A stretch of 13,830 bases of DNA from Candidatus Avelusimicrobium alvi (GTDB taxonomy: Bacteria; Elusimicrobiota; Elusimicrobia; Elusimicrobiales; Elusimicrobiaceae), in assembly GCA_002329395.1 (NCBI GenBank), contig DCTQ01000075.1, forward strand, positions 1 to 13,830, written 5' to 3'. Position 1 is the stretch's first letter. Every line of letters starts with the position of its first letter. Positions 5,675 to 12,458 of this stretch are shown here, in pieces. A program made the translations under genes and the position numbers. The notes below the pieces were generated by a model. It had not been told where the DNA came from. It searched no databases and worked only from the letters and a program-made list of their open reading frames with translations.

Positions 5675-8059
5675 ATGAAGATACTTTATTCCTGGCTGAA
5701 AGATTTTATTGACATTGACCTGACTCCCGAAGAGCTGGTTAAAAAACTGACCGATCTGGGCATTGAAGTCGCTTCCGTGGAAACCACGGGCGCGGACTTT
5801 GAAGGCGTAAACGTGGCTCAAATCGTTAAGATTGAAGACCACCCCAATTCCGACCACCTGCATTTGGTAACGCTGGACCTGGGTGGCGGCAAAACGCAGC
5901 GCGTGGTGTGCGGCGCGCCGAATGTGGCCGTGGGGCAGAAAGTGCCGCTGGCGCGCGTAGGGGCGCGGCTGGGCAAAGAAGTGCTAAAGCCCGCCGTCAT
6001 CCGCGGCGTGGAATCGGAGGGAATGATTTGCTCGTCCGACGAGCTGGGCCTGACGCAGACCCGCGCGCGGGGCATTATGGTGCTGGATGAAAGCCTGGAA
6101 CTCGGCACGGACGTTTCCACGCTTTACGGCAAGCCGGACTCTTTGTTTGATTTGGAAATTACGTCTAACCGGCCGGACTTGCTGTCCCACCTGGGCGTGG
6201 CGCGCGAATTGGGTGCGCTGCTAAACAAGCCCGTCAAACTGCCGGAAGTAAAAGAAATCAAGGGCGAAGGGAAATCCCTGGAGATTGAGATTCAAAACCC
6301 GGAAGGCTGCCCGCGTTACACGGGCCGGATTATCCGCGGCGTGAAAAACGCCGAATCGCCGGAGTGGATGAAACAGCGCCTGGCCGCCATGGGCCTGAAC
6401 CCGAAAAACGCGCTGGTGGACGTAACCAACTATGTGATGTTTGAGCTGGGCAACCCGCTTCACGCGTTTGATTTGCGCGAAGTGGAAGGCGATAAAATCA
6501 TCGTGCGCAACGCCGAAGAAGGCGAAAAATTCACCGTGCTGGGCGGCCGGGAGCTGACGTTAAACAACGCCTGCCTGATGATTGCGGACGGGAAAAAAGC
6601 CACCGCGCTGGCCGGCATTATGGGCGGGCTGAACAGCGGGATTAAAGAAGACACGCAGGATATTTTTATTGAAGTGGCGTATTTTAACCCGCCGACCGTG
6701 AACAAGACGGTCAAAAAATTTGCAATTTCGTCTGATTCGTCCCAGCGTTTTGAACGCGGCACGGATATTGAGGGCGTTACCCTGGCCATGCGCCGCGCGA
6801 CCGATTTGTTCACGCAAATCTGCGGCGGCACCGCCTCGGAAGTAAACGACGTTTATCCCGTGAAATACGAAAACCCGGCGGTTGCGTTCACCCCGGCGGA
6901 AATTAATTCCATTCTGGGGGCGGACATCCCGGAAGAACGCTTAAAAGAAATTTTCTCGCGCCTGGCCGCCGAGTTCCATGCGGACGGCGACAAATGGACG
7001 TTTAAAGCGCCCGCGCACCGCCGCGATTTAAACCACAAGTGGGACCTGGCCGAAGAAGCCGCGCGTTTTGCCGGCTATGATATGATTCCCGTCAGCGAAA
7101 CCAAGGCCAGCCTGTCGTTTGCCGATAATCCGAAAGGCATTGACATCGGCAAACAGTTCGCCGGCGCGTTAATCGGCGCGGGGTTCTGCGAATGCAAAAA
7201 CATTGATTTTTTGGGCGAGAAAGAATTAAAAACGTTTGGTTTTGACCCCAAGTTCTGCATCAAAATTAAAAATGCGCTGGCGCAGGGATGGGATTATCTG
7301 CGCCCGACGCTGCTGCCCTCTTTGCTTAAAAACGTGGAAAGCAATTTGCGTTTCGGCAACAGCAACCTGGCGCTTTTTGAAACGACCAAAACGTTCCAGT
7401 CCGTGAAGGGCTTCCCGGTGGAAGGGTATGCCGTGTCCGGCGTGCTGAGCGGCACGCTGGAGCAGGAAAAATTCTTCGGCGCGCCGGAACGCCCGGTGGA
7501 TTTTTACTGGTTAAAAGGGCTGATGCAGGCGCTCCTGGGCGGAGTGGAAGGCGTGTCGTTCGTGCCGTCCAAAACGGCGCCGGTGTATATGCATCCCAAA
7601 ATTTGCATGGACATTGTGCTCGGCGGCAAAGTAATCGGTTTGTTCGGCAAACTGCATCCGCTTACGCTCAAAGCCTCGGGCATTAAAACGCAGGACGTGT
7701 GGGCGTTTGAATTTGCCACCAAACTGATTGAAAAAGCCTTCTCCGCGCAGGATTTTAAACCCGCCAAAGACGTAGCGGTCCTTCCGCCGTCTTTGCGCGA
7801 TTTGTCCGTCGTGGTGGACGCGGGCGTTTCGTACGCGGCCATTGTCAGCGCGCTGGAAAAGACGCCGCTTGACGTGAATCTGGCGTATCACTTAATTGAC
7901 CTGTACCAGGGCGAACACCTGGAAGCGGGCAAAAAGAGCGTTACGTTCTCACTGGCGTTCTCCAACCCGGAGCGGACGCTGAAGGATAAGGAAACGGACG
8001 AAGCGTTCAACCGCATTGTGGAACAGCTGCGCGCGCAGGTGGGGGCCGAGCTGAGATAA
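5675..8059 (+). CDS. pheT: Phenylalanyl-tRNA synthetase beta subunit
   Basis: 794 residues, full length. PheT binds tRNA and carries the editing site that hydrolyses Tyr-tRNA-Phe. Domains in order: a tRNA-binding OB fold at about 40-150 (HPNSDHLHLV, VVCGAPNVAVGQKVPLA), the B3/B4 editing domain at about 205-385 (VDVTNYVMFELGNPLHAFD), the B5 DNA-binding-like fold at about 400-470 (RRDLNHKWDLAEEAARFAGYD), the catalytic-like core (WDYLRPTLLPSLL), and the C-terminal ferredoxin-like anticodon-binding domain from about 703 (PPSLRDLSVVV to VTFSLAF and beyond). AAGGA lies nine bases before the ATG. One base separates its stop from the next gene. Confidence 0.98.
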   Translation: MKILYSWLKDFIDIDLTPEELVKKLTDLGIEVASVETTGADFEGVNVAQIVKIEDHPNSDHLHLVTLDLGGGKTQRVVCGAPNVAVGQKVPLARVGARLGKEVLKPAVIRGVESEGMICSSDELGLTQTRARGIMVLDESLELGTDVSTLYGKPDSLFDLEITSNRPDLLSHLGVARELGALLNKPVKLPEVKEIKGEGKSLEIEIQNPEGCPRYTGRIIRGVKNAESPEWMKQRLAAMGLNPKNALVDVTNYVMFELGNPLHAFDLREVEGDKIIVRNAEEGEKFTVLGGRELTLNNACLMIADGKKATALAGIMGGLNSGIKEDTQDIFIEVAYFNPPTVNKTVKKFAISSDSSQRFERGTDIEGVTLAMRRATDLFTQICGGTASEVNDVYPVKYENPAVAFTPAEINSILGADIPEERLKEIFSRLAAEFHADGDKWTFKAPAHRRDLNHKWDLAEEAARFAGYDMIPVSETKASLSFADNPKGIDIGKQFAGALIGAGFCECKNIDFLGEKELKTFGFDPKFCIKIKNALAQGWDYLRPTLLPSLLKNVESNLRFGNSNLALFETTKTFQSVKGFPVEGYAVSGVLSGTLEQEKFFGAPERPVDFYWLKGLMQALLGGVEGVSFVPSKTAPVYMHPKICMDIVLGGKVIGLFGKLHPLTLKASGIKTQDVWAFEFATKLIEKAFSAQDFKPAKDVAVLPPSLRDLSVVVDAGVSYAAIVSALEKTPLDVNLAYHLIDLYQGEHLEAGKKSVTFSLAFSNPERTLKDKETDEAFNRIVEQLRAQVGAELR

Positions 8060-8060
8060 T

Positions 8061-8321
8061 ATGCAGGAAAAACTTAAACAGCTGGAACTTTTGGTGTCGC
8101 AGACGCTGGCCCGGCAGAAGGATTTGCTGGGCGAGAACGCCGCGCTGAAGGCGCGCGTGCGCGCGCTGGAAGACGGCGTGGAAAAGCTGAAAGAAACCGA
8201 AAGCGAACTGCGTGCGTTTAAAGAATGGAAAAAGAACGCGCAGACCGTTTTAAAACGGCTGGCCGCCAAGCTGGATAAGGAAATCGCCAAAGTAAAAGAA
8301 GACGAGAAAAAAATCGTTTGA
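8061..8321 (+). CDS. Small coiled-coil protein, ZapB-like candidate
   Basis: 86 residues, predicted to be almost entirely coiled coil with Leu-rich heptads (LKQLELLVSQTLARQ, LLGENAALKARVRALE, VEKLKETESELRAFKEW) and a Lys-rich end. No signal peptide or membrane segment. It begins one base after the pheT stop and is surely co-transcribed; the ribosome site is weak (GAG in the pheT end), suggesting coupling. In several other phyla a short coiled-coil gene and zapA follow pheT, and the composition resembles those ZapB-type proteins, which bundle FtsZ through ZapA. The zapA-like gene here lies on the other side of pheS in the opposite direction. The function is inferred from context; coiled coils are hard to assign by sequence alone. 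Confidence 0.75.
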   Translation: MQEKLKQLELLVSQTLARQKDLLGENAALKARVRALEDGVEKLKETESELRAFKEWKKNAQTVLKRLAAKLDKEIAKVKEDEKKIV

Positions 8322-8345
8322 TTGTTTGGCGGATATTTTATGATG

Positions 8346-8377
8346 AAACGGGACCTTGTTAAAAGGTCCCGTTTTTT
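8346..8377. terminator. Intrinsic terminator between convergent operons
   Basis: AAACGGGACCTT (8346-8357) pairs with AAGGTCCCGTTT (8363-8374), loop GTTAA, followed by TTTTTT through 8377 on the plus strand. It ends the pheST transcript. Read from the minus strand the U tract is short (three), so it is weaker for the thioesterase operon. Confidence 0.88.
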
Positions 8378-8402
8378 GCGGATAATGTGTTGTGTGTAAA
8401 GC

Positions 8403-8789
8403 TTATGCGGCGGGCGCCATGGCGGCTTTCACTTCGGGGCCCATAGCGGAGGGCATACCCGCCTGGTTTACGCACACCAGCGTGGTTTTGCCTTTGGTGC
8501 ACAGCCGGCCGTTTTGGTTGGTGATGATGTTTTCAAACACGATTTTAATGTCCGACACCTCGAGCACTTTGGTGGATACGTCAATCACGTCCGCGTAGCG
8601 TACGGGATATTTGTATTCCACTTCCTGCCGGGCCACCACAAAATATAAACCGCGCGCCATAAGCGCCGGCACCGAGAAGCCTTTTTCGGCCATATAAAGC
8701 GTGCGGGCTTCTTCAAAAAATTTTAAATAGTTGGCGTAATACACCACGTTGCCGCAGTCCGTATCGTGGTAAAAAATGGTTTTTTTCAT
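8403..8789 (-). CDS. YbgC-type acyl-CoA thioesterase (hotdog fold)
   Basis: 128 residues, the length of YbgC/4-hydroxybenzoyl-CoA thioesterase proteins, which cleave acyl-CoA thioesters in the cytoplasm. The active-site motif YHDTDCGNVVYYANYLKFFEEAR at the N-terminus matches the family form (YxDTDxxGxVYHxNYLxFxE), including the catalytic Asp. The hotdog strand region VEYKYPVRYADVIDVSTKVLEVSDIKIVFE follows, then CTKGKTTLVCVN and a short Ala/Pro-rich tail. The substrate is unknown. In proteobacteria ybgC sits with tol-pal, which is not the case here. A GGAG site lies at the end of the upstream gene, with one base between stop and start, so the two form an operon. Confidence 0.93.
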   Translation of the reverse strand: MKKTIFYHDTDCGNVVYYANYLKFFEEARTLYMAEKGFSVPALMARGLYFVVARQEVEYKYPVRYADVIDVSTKVLEVSDIKIVFENIITNQNGRLCTKGKTTLVCVNQAGMPSAMGPEVKAAMAPAA

Positions 8790-8790
8790 A

Positions 8791-9207
8791 TTATTCTCCG
8801 ATGATTTTAATTAAAATCCGCTTGTTGCGCTGTCCGTCAAATTCGCCGTAAAAAATGGTTTCCCACGGGCCAAAATCCAGCCGTCCTTTGGTTACGGCCA
8901 CCACCACTTCGCGCCCGAGGAGCGTGCGTTTTAGGTGGGCGTCGCCGTTGTCTTCCCCGGTCAGGTTATGCTGGTATTTGTCCGCGCCGTACGGGGCGAG
9001 CTGTTCGGTCCAGCGCAGGAAATCGGCGTGCAGGCCGCGTTCGTTGTCGTTGATAAACACGCTGGACGTAATATGCATGGAGTTCACCAGGCACAGCCCT
9101 TCCCGAATGCCGCTTTTTTCCAGCGCTTCTTCCACCTGCGGCGTAATGTTGACGATTTGATAGCGTTTGTCCGTGCAAACGGTTAGATATTGCGTATAAG
9201 ATTTCAT
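8791..9207 (-). CDS. YjbQ-family protein (UPF0047)
   Basis: 138 residues, the full length of the YjbQ/UPF0047 family. The hallmarks are the [16 protein letters not shown] segment, a conserved acidic DF at the helix, the [19 protein letters not shown] motif with the His and Asp residues thought to bind metal or phosphate, and the closing [13 protein letters not shown]. Members can show weak thiamine-phosphate synthase activity, and the true role remains unclear; there is no thiamine gene nearby. It is the first gene of a two-gene operon with the thioesterase and diverges from the membrane protein at 9270. The ATG lies eight bases after a minus-strand TATAAT with no Shine-Dalgarno. Confidence 0.93.
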   Translation of the reverse strand: MKSYTQYLTVCTDKRYQIVNITPQVEEALEKSGIREGLCLVNSMHITSSVFINDNERGLHADFLRWTEQLAPYGADKYQHNLTGEDNGDAHLKRTLLGREVVVAVTKGRLDFGPWETIFYGEFDGQRNKRILIKIIGE

Positions 9208-9215
9208 ATAATTAA

Positions 9216-9221
9216 ATTATA
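9216..9221 (-). promoter_or_regulatory. -10 box of the YjbQ/thioesterase operon
   Basis: On the minus strand a perfect TATAAT is followed by eight AT-only bases and the ATG, so the transcript should start at or one base from the start codon. No Shine-Dalgarno is possible in that space. A -35 box is not obvious; a T run lies at about 17 bp. Confidence 0.55.
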
Positions 9222-9257
9222 CTTGATATAGGGGACTGAAAAAACCGTCCGATTTGT

Positions 9258-9263
9258 TACAAT
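9258..9263 (+). promoter_or_regulatory. -10 box of the membrane protein gene
   Basis: TACAAT is followed by six bases (AAGCGT) and the ATG at 9270. It faces the minus-strand TATAAT at 9216-9221, so the 62-bp gap holds two divergent promoters. A weak -35 candidate (CTGAAA) sits about 16 bp upstream. No Shine-Dalgarno is present. Confidence 0.45.
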
Positions 9264-9269
9264 AAGCGT

Positions 9270-10199
9270 ATGAAGAAAGAAGAACTGATGAAGCTTTTGC
9301 GTAATCCCGCCAAATACCGCAAGGCCAAGCAGGCCGCGCGCAAAGAAGCCGCGCCCGAGGCCGCAGCGGCCCAGGCGGCCAAAAAAACGCAGGATATGCT
9401 CCTGACCGCGGTGGGGATTTCCGTCGTGGCGCTGGTGCTGGTTACGCTGGTGGTGATTCTTTCCGCCAAAAAACGCGCGGACAATTTAACCGCCGCCCTG
9501 GACCCGGAACAGGTAAAAGGCCTGGCGGTGGCGGAAGCCGAATTTAACCCCAATACGGGCGTAACGTACGTACAGGTGCAGGAAGGGCAGGACCGCAACG
9601 TGGCGGTGAGCAACCTGGGTTCCACGCTGCCTATTATCAGCCGGTTTAACTACAAAGCGTTTACGCCTAAAAATTATGAAATTATCGGCGCGGCCCCGTG
9701 GGCGCTGACGACCAACTTCGCCTCCAACCTGACCGACCCGGATTTGATGCGCTATCTGCTTTCCAACGATACGATGATTCAGGCTTTTTTAAACCGCAAC
9801 GACGTGGCCCCCCTGCTGGAGGACCCGCAGCTGCTGCTGGCGTTTAGCGAAGACAAAAACGCGATGGAAGAATTTTTTGAAAGCGATACGATTAAAAGCG
9901 TGCTGGCCGATGAAAAAATGGTGCGCAGTGTGGCGGGCAGCCGGTTTATGAGTTATTTGCTCATCAGCAAAGCCGTCAAGTACTTCCGGGACCGTCCGCA
10001 GGAAGCCGCGCGCATTATTGCGGCCAACCCGTATTTAAAAGAGCTTCAGCAAAATCCCCACGTGCGCGTGGCGGTGCTGGAAAACCCGTACCTTAAAAAA
10101 ATCGCGCCGGTGCTGCTGGCCGGCTCCGCCGAGTCTGCCGCCCAGCCCGCGCAGGCAAAACCTGCGGCGGCGCGTTCCGCCAAGGCTGTTAAAAAATAG
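9270..10199 (+). CDS. Single-pass membrane protein with tandem short helical repeats
   Basis: 309 residues, not recognised. Residues 1-42 are a basic, Ala-rich cytoplasmic tail (KKEELMKLLRNPAKYRKAKQ). Residues 43-65 form one membrane helix (LLTAVGISVVALVLVTLVVIL), then KK, so the rest is expected on the outer side of the inner membrane; there is no cleavage site, so it is an anchored protein. From about residue 150 there are repeated 9-12-residue helical units beginning with D or N and ending in hydrophobic pairs (DPDLMRYLLSN, DTMIQAFLNR, NDVAPLLED, DKNAMEEFFES, DTIKSVLAD), then NPYLKELQQNP and NPYLKKIAP. The spacing recalls STI1-like DP/NP helices, but this is only a resemblance. The C-terminus is a low-complexity Ala/Pro/Lys tail. 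Monocistronic, with the tRNA-Gly gene 60 bp downstream. Function unknown. Confidence 0.85.
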   Translation: MKKEELMKLLRNPAKYRKAKQAARKEAAPEAAAAQAAKKTQDMLLTAVGISVVALVLVTLVVILSAKKRADNLTAALDPEQVKGLAVAEAEFNPNTGVTYVQVQEGQDRNVAVSNLGSTLPIISRFNYKAFTPKNYEIIGAAPWALTTNFASNLTDPDLMRYLLSNDTMIQAFLNRNDVAPLLEDPQLLLAFSEDKNAMEEFFESDTIKSVLADEKMVRSVAGSRFMSYLLISKAVKYFRDRPQEAARIIAANPYLKELQQNPHVRVAVLENPYLKKIAPVLLAGSAESAAQPAQAKPAAARSAKAVKK

Positions 10200-10200
10200 C

Positions 10201-10230
10201 TTGAACGCTGCGGTGTAAATTTGTTATAAT
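10201..10230 (+). promoter_or_regulatory. Promoter of tRNA-Gly
   Basis: TTGAAC (10201-10206) and TATAAT (10225-10230) are 18 bp apart, giving a start near 10237 and a short 5' leader before the mature tRNA at 10259. It is one of only two promoters here, with that of the pilin gene, where a recognisable -35 box is present. Confidence 0.65.
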
Positions 10231-10258
10231 TTTAGTGTTGAAGGTAAACAAAGATTTT

Positions 10259-10332
10259 GCGGGCGTGGTTCAATGGTAGAACGCGACCTTGCCAAGGTTG
10301 AGACGAGAGTTCGATTCTCTTCGCCCGCTCCA
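10259..10332 (+). tRNA. tRNA-Gly (anticodon GCC)
   Basis: The full cloverleaf can be drawn: acceptor GCGGGCG (10259-10265) pairs with CGCCCGC (10322-10328), discriminator T, CCA encoded at 10330-10332. The D arm is GTTC/GAAC. The anticodon stem CGACC/GGTTG encloses TTGCCAA with the anticodon GCC at 10291-10293, reading GGC and GGU codons. The T arm has loop TTCGATT with stem GAGAG/CTCTT. A solitary tRNA gene with its own promoter and terminator. Confidence 0.98.
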
Positions 10333-10335
10333 TTT

Positions 10336-10373
10336 AGAAAGACCCGGAACAAATGTTCCGGGTCTTTTCTTTT
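10336..10373 (+). terminator. Intrinsic terminator after tRNA-Gly
   Basis: GACCCGGAAC (10341-10350) pairs with GTTCCGGGTC (10355-10364), loop AAAT, extended by AAA/TTT and followed by a T-rich tail. It lies four bases after the encoded CCA. Confidence 0.92.
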
Positions 10374-10430
10374 GTAAAACCGCCTTTGTAACGGGAACCT
10401 CCGGAGGGTGGTGTCTTTTTCCGCGCGCCC

Positions 10431-10519
10431 GGCCCGGCAGGGCCTAAAAAGGCCTAGGTCCAAATTCCCTTAAAAATGGGTCCAAAGACCCTCGTAAATA
10501 ATGCCTTAAAAAGGGATAC
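10431..10519 (+). promoter_or_regulatory. Leader with small, partly exclusive hairpins before the ankyrin-like gene
   Basis: This stretch contains GGCCC(GGCA)GGGCC at 10431-10444 and GGCCT(AAAA)AGGCC at 10441-10454, which overlap and cannot both form; CCC(10467-10469) pairing with GGG(10478-10480); and GGGTC(CAAA)GACCC at 10478-10491, again overlapping the preceding one. A direct repeat GGTCCAAA occurs at 10457 and 10479, 22 bp apart. Three A5 tracts are each flanked by CCT/CCTT and GG. Whether this acts as DNA (operator) or RNA (leader) depends on the transcription start, which I cannot place: no clear TATAAT box is seen, only AATAAT at 10497-10502. Confidence 0.4.
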
Positions 10520-10536
10520 TTAAATAAGAGGTAATT

Positions 10537-11214
10537 ATGAAAAACATTCTTTTTATTTTATTTGTCTGCTTACTGGTTACGGCGGTTCACGCCGAGCCGG
10601 ACTTTGCCGCGCGTCAGGAACGCCGCCAGCAAATGGTGCACGAATACTTGACCCGCGCCCTGTCCGCGCAGGACCTGAACAAGGAAAACGAATTTGGCGA
10701 CACGCCCGTTTTCACCGCCGCGCAGAACGGCGACGTCAACGCGATTTTGAGATTTGAAAAACAGGCCCCTTCGGGCGCGTTTGTGCTCAGAACCGGCAAA
10801 AACGGCAACAATGTTTTCCACGTGGCGCGCAACGCGCAGACTTTCCAGGCCCTGGCCCGCGTGGTGCGTCATTTTTATCCAAGCGATTACAAAATTAAAA
10901 TCCGCCAGATGATGAACCAGCGCAACAATCAGGGCGAAACCCCGGTGCATGCGCAAATCAGCTACGGCCGCGCGGATACGTTTGCCGTCGCCTTTCCGTA
11001 CACGGATTTGTATGACAAAATGATGAACGTGAAATCCAAATTAAACAAAGGCGGGCTGGTGGCCGAAGTGGCCAAAACCGAAGCCGCCGCCGTGGCCGAA
11101 ATGAGCAAAGACGCCAGCGGCCGCACCATCGCCCAGGCCGCGCGGGACAATGCTTCCGCCCCGGGGATGGAAAAAGTCATCGCGTTCTTTCACGAAAACG
11201 CCTCTTATTTATAA
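10537..11214 (+). CDS. Secreted ankyrin-repeat-like protein
   Basis: 225 residues. A Sec signal peptide is clear: MKN, a hydrophobic core ILFILFVCLLVTAV, and a cleavage site after HA (about residue 19), giving a mature start EPDFAARQ. The mature part contains degenerate ankyrin-type units: NEFGDTPVFTAAQNGDVNAILRF (about 51-73), GKNGNNVFHVARNAQTFQALARVV (about 87-110), NNQGETPVHAQISYGRADTFAVAF, and ASGRTIAQAARDNASAPGMEKVIAFF near the end. The GDTPVFTAAQNGD and GETPVHAQ segments fit the G-TPLHxAA consensus. It is probably a periplasmic or released protein-binding module; the partner is unknown. GAGG lies about six bases before the ATG. Preceded by the unusual leader at 10431-10519, monocistronic and ended by the hairpin at 11243. 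Confidence 0.85.
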   Translation: MKNILFILFVCLLVTAVHAEPDFAARQERRQQMVHEYLTRALSAQDLNKENEFGDTPVFTAAQNGDVNAILRFEKQAPSGAFVLRTGKNGNNVFHVARNAQTFQALARVVRHFYPSDYKIKIRQMMNQRNNQGETPVHAQISYGRADTFAVAFPYTDLYDKMMNVKSKLNKGGLVAEVAKTEAAAVAEMSKDASGRTIAQAARDNASAPGMEKVIAFFHENASYL

Positions 11215-11242
11215 TTTATTCCCCTGTCCTTCTCATACCCCC

Positions 11243-11275
11243 ACACCTCCGGCACCCCCCCGGAGGTGTTCCATT
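11243..11275 (+). terminator. Hairpin terminator of the ankyrin-like gene
   Basis: ACACCTCCGG (11243-11252) pairs with CCGGAGGTGT (11260-11269), 7-nt C-rich loop, followed by TCCATTT. The stem is strong and the T tract poor, so it is a probable but not ideal intrinsic terminator. Confidence 0.65.
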
Positions 11276-11282
11276 TATAAGC

Positions 11283-11313
11283 AAAAACCCGGACAGGGTC
11301 TCCGTCCGGGTTT
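11283..11313 (-). terminator. Intrinsic terminator of the dGTPase-like gene
   Basis: AAACCCGGAC (11285-11294) pairs with GTCCGGGTTT (11304-11313), 9-nt loop. Read on the minus strand the stem is followed by TTTTT, placing a good terminator 18 bases after the dgt stop. It may also back up the plus-strand gene. Confidence 0.85.
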
Positions 11314-11330
11314 GTTGCGTAACGGCCAGC

Positions 11331-12452
11331 TTAGCTGAAGAACTTAATGGAGTTGGGCAGGATGACGTCTTCCATCACCCCGAGGGCAAACGAGTCCGTC
11401 ATTCCGGCGATGTAGTCGGCGATGACGGTGTCTATTTGGGTCGGATCTTCGCGGTAGACGTTTTTCATGGATTTCATATAATTGGCGAATCCGCGCGCGG
11501 TCTGTTTGCCTTCTTTGGCGTAGGCGTCGTAATCAAAACCGTAACGTTTAAAAATCACGCGGAAGTAGTCAAACAAATCGCGGATACATTTATCAATGGT
11601 TTCTTTGCGCTGGCGCATTTGCTCGTTGTGGTAAATGCGTTCGTAATTAAAGGTGCGCAGTTCGGAAATCAGGCCGAATTTATCGTCCGAAAAACCGATG
11701 CAGTCGCGGTCCTTGGAGTGGTTGATCAGGTCCAGCGTGAGCGTGTTGATGATTTCGCCGTTGGATGTGCCGATTTCTTCGCGCACGTGCCGGGGGATAT
11801 CCGCCGTGGTGATAAGGTCCGCCTTGATGGCGTCTTCAATATCGCGCCCCAGGTAGGCGATTTTGTCCGACAGGCGCACAATGCAGCCTTCGTATGTGGA
11901 AGGCATTTGGTTGCGCCCGGTGATTTTTTCCAAATCGTTGGGGTTGCCGGCGGGGCGGAGCCGGTTGTTGGCAAAGTCTTCCCCGCAGTGGCAGATGATG
12001 CCGTCTTTCACGGCAAACGTCAGGTTTAATCCTTCGCCGTAGTTGGCCAGGTGCTCCACCACGCGGTAGCTGTTGAGTTCATGCAAAAAGCGGTGGGGGC
12101 GCAGGCACGCGTCAATCGCGCGCTCCCCTTCGTGGCCAAACGGCGCGTGGCCGATGTCGTGCCCGAGGCCGATGGCGTAGGCCATATCCTCGCTGAGTTC
12201 CCAGTTCCCGCTTTTATTCAGGCCCCGGCAGATGGTGGCCGCGATGGTGGCCACGTGCAGTACGTGTTCTATGCGGGTGCAGATATGGTCGTTATTGGGC
12301 GCAAAAAACACCTGCGTTTTGTGTTTTAAACGCCGAAACGGCAGGGAATGGATGATTTTCGTTTGGTCGCGGAAGTATTCGTCGCGCAAATCGGGCGTGT
12401 GCGGATGGGTGCGGCGCAAATAGATTTCGTCCTTAAACGGATTTTTTATCAT
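11331..12452 (-). CDS. dgt: dGTPase-like HD-domain triphosphohydrolase
   Basis: 373 residues from the chosen start. Dgt-type enzymes cleave dNTPs, classically dGTP, to the deoxynucleoside and tripolyphosphate in the cytoplasm. The HD metal-binding set is visible: RIEHVLHV (H), GHDIGHAPFGHEGE (HD) and further His and Asp residues (ICHCGED, VRLSDKIAYLGRDIEDA). The N-terminal FRRLKHKTQVF segment matches the family's FRRLxxKTQVF signature. The frame continues 12 codons upstream of the ATG at 12450-12452, but MIKNPFKDE fits better, the upstream part runs through the shared promoter region, and it would collide with the coaD leader. Substrate preference within the family (dGTP only or several dNTPs) is not deducible. 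Monocistronic, divergent from coaD. Confidence 0.93.
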   Translation of the reverse strand: MIKNPFKDEIYLRRTHPHTPDLRDEYFRDQTKIIHSLPFRRLKHKTQVFFAPNNDHICTRIEHVLHVATIAATICRGLNKSGNWELSEDMAYAIGLGHDIGHAPFGHEGERAIDACLRPHRFLHELNSYRVVEHLANYGEGLNLTFAVKDGIICHCGEDFANNRLRPAGNPNDLEKITGRNQMPSTYEGCIVRLSDKIAYLGRDIEDAIKADLITTADIPRHVREEIGTSNGEIINTLTLDLINHSKDRDCIGFSDDKFGLISELRTFNYERIYHNEQMRQRKETIDKCIRDLFDYFRVIFKRYGFDYDAYAKEGKQTARGFANYMKSMKNVYREDPTQIDTVIADYIAGMTDSFALGVMEDVILPNSIKFFS

Positions 12453-12458
12453 AAAATT

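Noticed and set aside
632..9207. A hidden defence or mobile system
   Set aside because: All substantial frames here belong to housekeeping families or to the small coiled-coil gene. No transposase, integrase, toxin-antitoxin pair, nuclease-helicase pair or CRISPR repeat was seen.
10376..10430. Possible cyclic-di-GMP or other known riboswitch after the tRNA terminator
   Set aside because: I compared the GC-rich segment by eye with common riboswitch cores and found no match. CCTCCGGAGG here is a palindrome without a loop.
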